From NCBI RefSeq assembly GCF_030758955.1, contig NZ_CP132360.1:77467-141466 (forward strand): a stretch of 64,000 bases of DNA, read 5' to 3'. Of this stretch, positions 58,239 to 64,000 are shown piece after piece (the first letter of the stretch is position 1; each line of letters starts with the position of its first letter). The translations under genes were made by a program, and so were the position numbers. Source of the DNA: Agrococcus beijingensis (lineage in GTDB: Bacteria > Actinomycetota > Actinomycetes > Actinomycetales > Microbacteriaceae). The notes under the pieces were generated by a model. It was not told the origin of the DNA, did not search any database, and saw only the letters and a program-made list of their open reading frames with translations.

Positions 58239-61052
58239 ATGCGCTCGCGCTCTCGTCTCGTCGTGGCCACGCTCATCGCAGCGCTCCTGGCGTCTGTGCT
58301 CACGGTGGTCCCACCGACCGGCACCACCGGTCAGGCATCCGCGGCCGTCGCGGCCGACTTCGACCCGGGCTACATCGTCTCCGACGCGCAGTTCTACGAC
58401 GGCGACGCGATGACCGCGGCGCAGGTGCAGTCGTTCATCGACGCGCGCAACGCCGGCTGCCTGGCCGGCTACACCTGCCTCGACACCTACGCGCAGGCGA
58501 CGCCGGCCATGGCCGCAGACGCCTACTGCGACGCGATGACCGGCAGGGCGAACGAGTCGGCGGCAAGCATCATCGCCCGCGTCGGCGCCGCCTGCGACAT
58601 CTCGCAGCGGTTCCTCGTCGTGCTGCTCGAGAAGGAGCAGTCGCTCGTCACCCACCGCTCGCCGAGCGCGAGCCGCTACCTCAAGGCGACCGGCTTCGGC
58701 TGCCCCGACACAGCGCCCTGCGACTCGAGCGTCGGTGGCTTCTTCTACCAGATCTACTACGGGGCTCGGCAGTTCAACCGCTACGCCGCGCACCCCGGCA
58801 ACTACAACCACCGCGCGGGCGTCGTCAACCAGGTGCTCTTCAACCCGAACGCGGCGTGCGGGTCGAGCCCGGTGCTGATCCGCAACAACGCCACGGCCGG
58901 CCTCTACAACTACACGCCGTACCAGCCCAACGCCGCCGCCCTGGCGAACCTCTACGGCACGGGCGACGGCTGCTCGGCCTACGGCAACCGCAACACCTGG
59001 CGCATCTGGACCGACTGGTTCGGCGACCCGACCGAGGGCAAGCAGGCCGACGTGGCGCCGGCGCTCGCCCGCGACACCACCGACGGCCGGATCTACCTGC
59101 TCGGCGGCGGCCGCAAGCACCACGTGCCCAACACCTCCGTGCTCCTGCAGTTCTCGGCGCTCGGCGCCGCCGCGGCGCGATCGAGCGCCGAGCTGGCAGC
59201 GATCCCCACCGGTCCTGCCGTCGGCCGGGTCGTGATCAGCGAGGAGGGCAGCGTCTACCTCGTCGAGCGCAGCCGCCTGCACCACTTCCAGTCCTGCGCG
59301 CAGATGGTCTCGTGGGGCATCGCCTGCGACAGCATCCCGCAGCTCGACGCCGCGCACCGCGCGCTGATGGTCGACATGGGCGCGCTCAACAGCCTCGTGC
59401 GCACCGAGACCGGCGCCAACTGGCTGGTCCAGTACGGCACCCGACGCCAGGTCGCGAACACCGCTTTGCTGCCGCAGTGGGGCTTCTCGGCCACGCCCAG
59501 TGAGGTCGGTGCCGCCGCCATCGGCATGTACGCCATCGGCCAGCCCGTCGTGGCCGACGGCGACCTCGTCCGCAGCGCCGACGCCTCGCAGACGCGGGCG
59601 ATCGGCACCGAGGGTCGTGTCTACACGGCCAGCGCCGCGCAGCAGGGCCTCGGGTTCGTGCAGCGCGCCGTGCCCTTCGAGGCCGAGTCGCTCCGCCTGA
59701 TCCCGGCGACCGCGGGCAGCATCCCGTCGCGGTTCCGCGACTCCGCCGGCGCGTGGGTGGTCGCCGACGGCGGTGCGCTCCGCGTGGACGCGGCGCAGTG
59801 GGGCGGCGAGGGATACTTCACCCCCGTCAACGACGACCTGCGTCGCTCGCTGCCCGCCGCCGGCACCGCGACCGCACCGGCGTTCGCGCGCACCGCCGGA
59901 TCGGACGCCGTCTACTTCATGGCCAGCGGGCTGGCGACGCTGACGACGCCGAGGACCTTCGAGTGGTACGCCACGACGTTCAACGTGCCGCGCACGGTCT
60001 GGGTGCTCGCCTCCGACGCGATCGAGCCCATCCCGCAGCCGACCTCCTACGCCGACGGCACGCTGATCCGGAGCCCGCAGGGCGGCATCTACCTGATGGA
60101 CGGCGGCAACGCCCTGCACGTCACCGACATGCGGTTCGTCGTCGACCTGGGGCTGCCGCTCAACGTGATCGGCGTGAGCTCCGGCATCATGGCGGGTCTC
60201 CAGAGCCAGACCGGCTTCCTCGACTCCAACATCATCCGCATGGGCGACCGGTCGTACGTCGCGGTGCGGGGGAACCTGCACCCGTTCGCCTCGGAGGACG
60301 TCCGGCGCGCTTGGAGCGCACCGGAGGTCACCCTCCGGTCGGCGGGCAGCCTGGTGCCGATCTCGCCGATGCCCGCCACGGCCTTCATCAACGACACCGC
60401 CGGCAACGTCTTCGTGATGCAGGACGGCAAGCGTCGCCCCGTCACCTCGATCGCTGCCCTCGTCGAGATCGGCGGAGCCACCGCGCCCCGCCTGACGATG
60501 AACGAAGCGATGCTCGCCCACATCCCGCTCGGCGCGCCGATCGTGGCCACGCCGGCTCCCGGAACGCTGCTGCGGACCGAGGGGCGATCCGAGGTCTGGC
60601 TCTACGACGGCGAGCGCCGCCTGCACCTCGGCAGCTTCTCGACCTCGATCGCCATGGGGCTCGGCTACACCAGCACCTGGCTCGACGCGACCTCGATCGC
60701 GGCGCTCCCGGAGGCAGGCAGGCTGACGTCATCGCTCATCAGCTGCGGCACGCAGTCCTACGCCGCCGTGGGCGGCGAGCTGCGACCGCTCTCGGCGGCG
60801 GTGCGGTCGGCGTACCCGGCCAGCGCCTTCACCGCCGTCAGCCCGCGCCTGTGCGAGCGACTCGACATCTCGACCACGCCGATGTCGCAGTTCCTGCGCG
60901 GCGACGACGGCAAGATCTACTACGTCGAGGGCGGCGTGCGGCACTGGCTGGGAGGCGCGGCGCTGACGCGCCTCGGCGGCTGGAACAGCATCGTCGGTGT
61001 CGACAGGACCATCATCGACGCCATCCCCGCGGGAGCCACCTGGTCGAGCTGA
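58239..61052 (+). CDS. Large secreted protein with about ten beta-strand-pair repeats
   Basis: 937 residues. Signal peptide of about 38 residues (LVVATLIAALLASVLTVVPP, cleaved near ASA-AVA). Residues about 40-265 are a conserved actinobacterial secreted domain: PGYIVSDAQFYDGDAMTAAQ, two Cys pairs, FLVVLLEKEQSLVTHRSPS, FYQIYYGARQFNRYA. Residues about 270-937 hold about ten degenerate 50-65 residue repeats with a Y-L-x-x-GG-x-R-x-H pattern: RIYLLGGGRKHHVPN, SVYLVERSRLHHFQS, GIYLMDGGNALHVTD, RSYVAVRGNLHPFAS, NVFVMQDGKRRPVTS, VWLYDGERRLHLGS and KIYYVEGGVRHWLGG. No anchor motif is seen. A GAAGG directly abuts the ATG, so initiation may be weak. Function unknown; probably surface or extracellular and linked to the glycan locus. 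Confidence 0.75.
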   Translation: MRSRSRLVVATLIAALLASVLTVVPPTGTTGQASAAVAADFDPGYIVSDAQFYDGDAMTAAQVQSFIDARNAGCLAGYTCLDTYAQATPAMAADAYCDAMTGRANESAASIIARVGAACDISQRFLVVLLEKEQSLVTHRSPSASRYLKATGFGCPDTAPCDSSVGGFFYQIYYGARQFNRYAAHPGNYNHRAGVVNQVLFNPNAACGSSPVLIRNNATAGLYNYTPYQPNAAALANLYGTGDGCSAYGNRNTWRIWTDWFGDPTEGKQADVAPALARDTTDGRIYLLGGGRKHHVPNTSVLLQFSALGAAAARSSAELAAIPTGPAVGRVVISEEGSVYLVERSRLHHFQSCAQMVSWGIACDSIPQLDAAHRALMVDMGALNSLVRTETGANWLVQYGTRRQVANTALLPQWGFSATPSEVGAAAIGMYAIGQPVVADGDLVRSADASQTRAIGTEGRVYTASAAQQGLGFVQRAVPFEAESLRLIPATAGSIPSRFRDSAGAWVVADGGALRVDAAQWGGEGYFTPVNDDLRRSLPAAGTATAPAFARTAGSDAVYFMASGLATLTTPRTFEWYATTFNVPRTVWVLASDAIEPIPQPTSYADGTLIRSPQGGIYLMDGGNALHVTDMRFVVDLGLPLNVIGVSSGIMAGLQSQTGFLDSNIIRMGDRSYVAVRGNLHPFASEDVRRAWSAPEVTLRSAGSLVPISPMPATAFINDTAGNVFVMQDGKRRPVTSIAALVEIGGATAPRLTMNEAMLAHIPLGAPIVATPAPGTLLRTEGRSEVWLYDGERRLHLGSFSTSIAMGLGYTSTWLDATSIAALPEAGRLTSSLISCGTQSYAAVGGELRPLSAAVRSAYPASAFTAVSPRLCERLDISTTPMSQFLRGDDGKIYYVEGGVRHWLGGAALTRLGGWNSIVGVDRTIIDAIPAGATWSS

Positions 61053-61059
61053 GCTGACG

Positions 61060-61109
61060 CCTGATGCGAAGGGCCGGACGGGATCTCCCGTCCGGCCCTT
61101 CGCATCAGG
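61060..61109. terminator. Bidirectional hairpin terminator, 23-bp stem
   Basis: Positions 61060-61082 and 61087-61109 are perfectly complementary (stem starts CCTGATGCGAAGG), with the loop ATCT. It lies between the convergent stops at 61052 (+) and 61131 (-). There is no U-tract on either side. Confidence 0.88.
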
Positions 61110-61130
61110 CCCTTCCTGTCAGGCGCGTCG

Positions 61131-61979
61131 TCAGTCCTGCTTGGCCATCAGCTCCCGGATCACGGTCGCGTCGCCGTACACGACCTTGGAGTCGTAGGGG
61201 CGGTCGGGGAACGCCCCGTACTCGAGCTGGATGTCGAGCTGATGCTCGGCGATGAAGCGCTCGACCTGGTCGCGCAGGGCGACCGGCTCGCCGGAGGACA
61301 CGTTGATGACGCCGGCGACCTCGTCCTGCAGCGCGACCGCGGCGATCTGGCGACCGAGCTCGTCGACCCGGATGAAGTCGAACCGGTTCGTCCCGGTCGT
61401 GAACGGGAAGGTCTTCTTGCCGTGCTCGACGGCCTCGAGCAGCTTGGTGAAGATCGACTGGTTGTTGCGGTCGTCGCCGTAGATGTAATAGGCGCGGAGC
61501 CACTGGACCGTGGCCTTGGAGGCGAGGTGGGTGAAGGCGGCCCGGCGCAGCGCGTCCTTCGCGATGCCGTACAGCGATGCGGGCGCGGTGGGGGTGTCTG
61601 CGGTGATCGCGCCCTCGAAGTGCCCGATCTCGTGCATCGTGCCCAGGATCGCGAGCCGGCCGATGCCGGCGTCGGCGAAGTGCGACAGCACCCGGAAGTG
61701 ATCCGAGAGCCGCAGCATGTGGACGGGGGAGTTGTGCGCGAAGCCCGCCTCCCATGCCAGGTGCACCACGGCATCCGGTCGGTCTTCGATGAGGGCGTCG
61801 AGATCGGTGTGCTGATCGAGCAGATCGGCTTCGACGACGGTCGCCCGCTCGTCGATCCGGTAGGCCCGCATGTGGCGCACGACGGCGGTCACCCGGGCGC
61901 CCCGGTCGAGCAGCGCCGCGACGACGTGCCGCCCGATGTAGCCGCCGGCGCCGGTCACCAGGATGTGCTGCTGAGTCAT
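61131..61979 (-). CDS. NAD-dependent epimerase/dehydratase
   Basis: 282 residues of the extended SDR family: HILVTGAGGYIGRHVVAALL (NAD fold), VVHLAWEAGFAHN, LAILGTMHEIGHFEG (Ser/Thr replaced by a GTM segment, where most have STxxVYG), LYGIAKDALRRAAF (YxxxK), YYIYGDDRNNQSIFTKLL and FDFIRVDELGRQIAAVAL. The odd TM-HEIG catalytic strand and the short length point to a nucleotide-sugar reductase or epimerase of undefined substrate, for example a missing rhamnose-pathway step, though RmlD-type motifs are not evident. ATG 61979 follows GGAGG; 61994 is an alternative. Confidence 0.8.
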   Translation of the reverse strand: MTQQHILVTGAGGYIGRHVVAALLDRGARVTAVVRHMRAYRIDERATVVEADLLDQHTDLDALIEDRPDAVVHLAWEAGFAHNSPVHMLRLSDHFRVLSHFADAGIGRLAILGTMHEIGHFEGAITADTPTAPASLYGIAKDALRRAAFTHLASKATVQWLRAYYIYGDDRNNQSIFTKLLEAVEHGKKTFPFTTGTNRFDFIRVDELGRQIAAVALQDEVAGVINVSSGEPVALRDQVERFIAEHQLDIQLEYGAFPDRPYDSKVVYGDATVIRELMAKQD

Positions 61980-62004
61980 TGCGGTCGCCTCCATGTCGTC
62001 TTCG

Positions 62005-62010
62005 ATCCTA
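62005..62010 (-). promoter_or_regulatory. Putative -10 box (TAGGAT) of the epimerase gene
   Basis: On the minus strand TAGGAT lies 25 bp before the ATG at 61979 (10 bp before the alternative at 61994). Confidence 0.45.
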
Positions 62011-62073
62011 GCTTCGCCTGCTGCTCAGGGGCGCGCGAGGGGGACGCCCCCGCGCTGCGGTCGCCGTGGTCGG

Positions 62074-63834
62074 TCACGCGCGCAGGAGCCCGCGCAGGCG
62101 AGCGGCGAAGCCCGCCGCACCCCGGTGGGCGCCGCGCTTCGCGTCGGCGTCGAGCCTCGCGACCAGCTGTGAGGCGCCCTCGCCCGCACCGTGCCCGGCA
62201 GCGGCACCGATCCGGCGCAGCGTCTGCAGCGAGATCGACAGCAGGTTCTTCGCCAGCGCGGGCGACAGGGCGATGCGCACCGCATAGCCCTGCTGCTGGA
62301 CGGCCAGGGGCAGCAGGCGGCCCCAGTCGGCCAGCGAGAGTCCGACGAGCAGCCCGGCGGGCGCCGCCTCCACCGCGGCGGCGAACGGCAGGATCGCCGA
62401 GCGGCGGATCCACGCCGCTCCGCCGACGGCCGCCAGGGGCGCGCCGCGAGGATCGGTCGGCACGGTGACGCCGAGGGCGCGGCGGATGTCGTGGAAGTCG
62501 GGATGCGCGCCATCCCACTCGTGACCGAGCTCGCCGAACCAGCCGCGGTGCAGCGACGGCGGCGCCACGACCATGCCGAGCAGCGGATCACGGGCGAACT
62601 CGGCCAGCACGCGCTCTGCCGTCGCGCGGTCGCTGCCGAGCGCCTCGCGCACGGCCCAGCGGCGGTCCTCGGCATCCACGCTCGGCATCTCCTCCGGGAA
62701 GCCGTCGACGTCGACGAGCAGGATGACGTCGCCGTCGACCTGGGCCGCTGCCGTGATCGCGTGCCGGCGAGCGGCCACCGCGCGCGTCTGCGCCGCGGCG
62801 ATGCGCGGCTCGGGGCCGGCGAGCACGACCTCATCGGCGAGGGCCGCGGCGAGCGCGGTGCGCTCCGGCTCGCGGACCCCGGTGGAGACGATCGCGCTCG
62901 AGCTGGGCACCGCCACCGGGTCGGCAGGGGGGCCCTCGGGGAGCAGGATGAAGTCGTGCATGGTCTGGAACTGCGCCCGCTGATCCATCGTGCGCTGCAT
63001 GTGCTCGCGCAGCACCGCCATGTCGTATCGGCCGGATGCGTCGAGGAAGTCGTAGAGGTCGCGTGCGTTGCGCGTGCCGTTCTCGTCGAGCACCGACTCC
63101 TGGCCGGCGAAGAGCGTCTTGCGCTTGAAGATGGGGCATTCGCGATCGCGGATCAGCTCGACCGGCAGCGTGTTGAGCGGGTAGAACGTGCGAGACCGCA
63201 TGTCGCTGGTGTCGACGTAGGGCGCCCAGGCGAAGCCCTGAGCGGCGAAGTGGTGCGTGAAGCGCGCCTCGTGCTTGGCGACGGCGTGGGCGTAGTCGGG
63301 GATCGGCGGCAGCTTGTCCCAGTAGGTGTGGAAGAGGGCCGAGGAGGCCAGCGAGCGCCGCACGGCGATGAAGTGCGACTGGATGTGCTCCTGCAGCGTG
63401 GGCGTCTCGAGCAGGCCCCACGGGTCGAACGGGGCGCCGTGGTGCACCGTGATGCCCCAGAAGTCGAGATCCCGGTCGTCCATGCGCTCGAACATCGCGT
63501 CGAACGAGGCAACCGGGCCCACGATCGTGAAGTTGTACATGATGAGCTCGTCGAAGGCGTCGACCGCCTCCCAGCCCAGGTGGTCGAGGGCGGCCTTGTA
63601 GGCCCAGGAGTCGAAGCCCTCGTTCGCGCGCACCAGCAGCTCGGTGCCGGGCATCGCCGTGAACCGCGCGCGACTGGCCTCGTCGAGCTCGCCGTTCACC
63701 ACGACGATCTGCTGGCTGAAGTGCGGCGCGAGGCTATCGAGCAGCGTGAAGACGTAGTCGTCGGCGCGGCCCTCGGCGTCGTAGAAGAAGAAGATGCCCA
63801 GACGCCGGACGCCGTCGATGTTGGAGAGCCGCAC
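62074..63834 (-). CDS. RgpF-like rhamnan synthesis protein, first half canonical
   Basis: 586 residues. First half matches that of the 54167-56023 protein: LGIFFFYDAEGRADDYVFTL, RANEGFDSWAYKAALDHLGW, DELIMYNFTIVGPVASFDAM, DFWGITVHHG, HIQSHFIAVRRSLASS and KHEARFTHHF. The second half is diverged: FARDPLLGMVVAPPSLHRGWF and LAAVGGAAWIRRSAILP line up with the corresponding segments, but NRGRD..KLHSKRS is gone and a DGDVILLVDVDGFPEEMP segment appears. GTG start lies 2 bp after the stop of the gene that runs off the window, so the two are in one transcript. Confidence 0.85.
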   Translation of the reverse strand: MRLSNIDGVRRLGIFFFYDAEGRADDYVFTLLDSLAPHFSQQIVVVNGELDEASRARFTAMPGTELLVRANEGFDSWAYKAALDHLGWEAVDAFDELIMYNFTIVGPVASFDAMFERMDDRDLDFWGITVHHGAPFDPWGLLETPTLQEHIQSHFIAVRRSLASSALFHTYWDKLPPIPDYAHAVAKHEARFTHHFAAQGFAWAPYVDTSDMRSRTFYPLNTLPVELIRDRECPIFKRKTLFAGQESVLDENGTRNARDLYDFLDASGRYDMAVLREHMQRTMDQRAQFQTMHDFILLPEGPPADPVAVPSSSAIVSTGVREPERTALAAALADEVVLAGPEPRIAAAQTRAVAARRHAITAAAQVDGDVILLVDVDGFPEEMPSVDAEDRRWAVREALGSDRATAERVLAEFARDPLLGMVVAPPSLHRGWFGELGHEWDGAHPDFHDIRRALGVTVPTDPRGAPLAAVGGAAWIRRSAILPFAAAVEAAPAGLLVGLSLADWGRLLPLAVQQQGYAVRIALSPALAKNLLSISLQTLRRIGAAAGHGAGEGASQLVARLDADAKRGAHRGAAGFAARLRGLLRA

Positions 63835-63836
63835 CG

Positions 63837-64000
63837 CTAGGCGCCCAGCAGCCGACGAGCGACGCGACGCGCGATCCGGTAGGCCTTCCCGGCGCCGCGC
63901 CGCACGAGCGACCGCTGCGCGCGGAGGGGGTGCTGGCGCTGCTCGAGCTCCGCCTGCAGCGCCGCGGCCCGGGCGACGGCGCTGCGCAGCTCACCGCGCT
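63837..64000 (-). CDS. C-terminal fragment of a protein running off the window
   Basis: The last 53 residues of an unseen gene. They comprise an Ala/Leu/Glu-rich helix (LRSAVARAAALQAELEQRQH, possible coiled coil) and a strongly basic tail (RRGAGKAYRIARRVARRLLG), resembling the tails of the RgpF-like proteins in this locus. It ends 2 bp before the next gene start, so it is co-transcribed with the RgpF-like gene. Probably another glycan-synthesis protein. Confidence 0.6.
   Translation of the reverse strand, partial: RGELRSAVARAAALQAELEQRQHPLRAQRSLVRRGAGKAYRIARRVARRLLGA

Overview
The window is very GC-rich DNA with almost gap-free coding. Its gene content (AccA3/AccD/AccE-type acyl-CoA carboxylase, LpdA-type quinone reductase, a DtxR/IdeR-type iron box, cell-wall-binding-repeat proteins) and its many start codons lying 6-8 nt after a TANNNT box point to an actinobacterium, most likely Microbacteriaceae; the genus is not decided here. 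No rRNA, tRNA, CRISPR array, prophage or insertion sequence was seen. Statements about families come from recognising motifs, not from searches.

Layout. 1-6242: nucleoside salvage (cdd end, deoA, a small membrane protein, add and an orphan PTS EIIA on +; pnp and a phosphopentomutase/phosphoglucomutase-family gene on -). 6282-12876: yaeQ, lpdA, a frameshifted AbiEi/DUF559-type gene surrounded by three copies of a 70-bp palindromic repeat, accA3, and a coiled-coil protein. 12914-17394: TetR regulator with a perfect palindromic operator, then a heterodimeric ABC exporter. 17410-25059: the most unusual block. A divergent pair (PPTase on -; an adenylation-carrier-membrane acyltransferase fusion on +) shares a 23-bp gap filled by an iron-box palindrome, and the fusion gene runs straight into an Fe(III) ABC importer. 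25120-33228: maf, an RNA methyltransferase, dinB, oxidoreductases, topoisomerase IB and an OafA-type acyltransferase. 33292-36195: a four-gene export cassette. 36301-39513: accE, accD, birA and a PH-domain protein. 39551-45055: ugd, purK, purE, an LCP-family gene and galE.

45057-64000 is a cell-surface polysaccharide locus: dTDP-sugar genes (rmlB, rmlA, but no rmlC/rmlD), several glycosyltransferases, three RgpF-like proteins, a Wzm/Wzt exporter, a cell-wall-binding CAP protein and a 937-residue secreted repeat protein. Together with ugd, galE and the LCP ligase it would supply nucleotide sugars, assemble and export a rhamnose-type glycan and attach it to the wall.

The strongest candidate for a new system is 18274-25059: a PPTase, an apparently self-contained activate-carry-transfer acylation protein, and an iron importer, apparently under iron control. 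Three families of dispersed or tandem intergenic repeats are also described.
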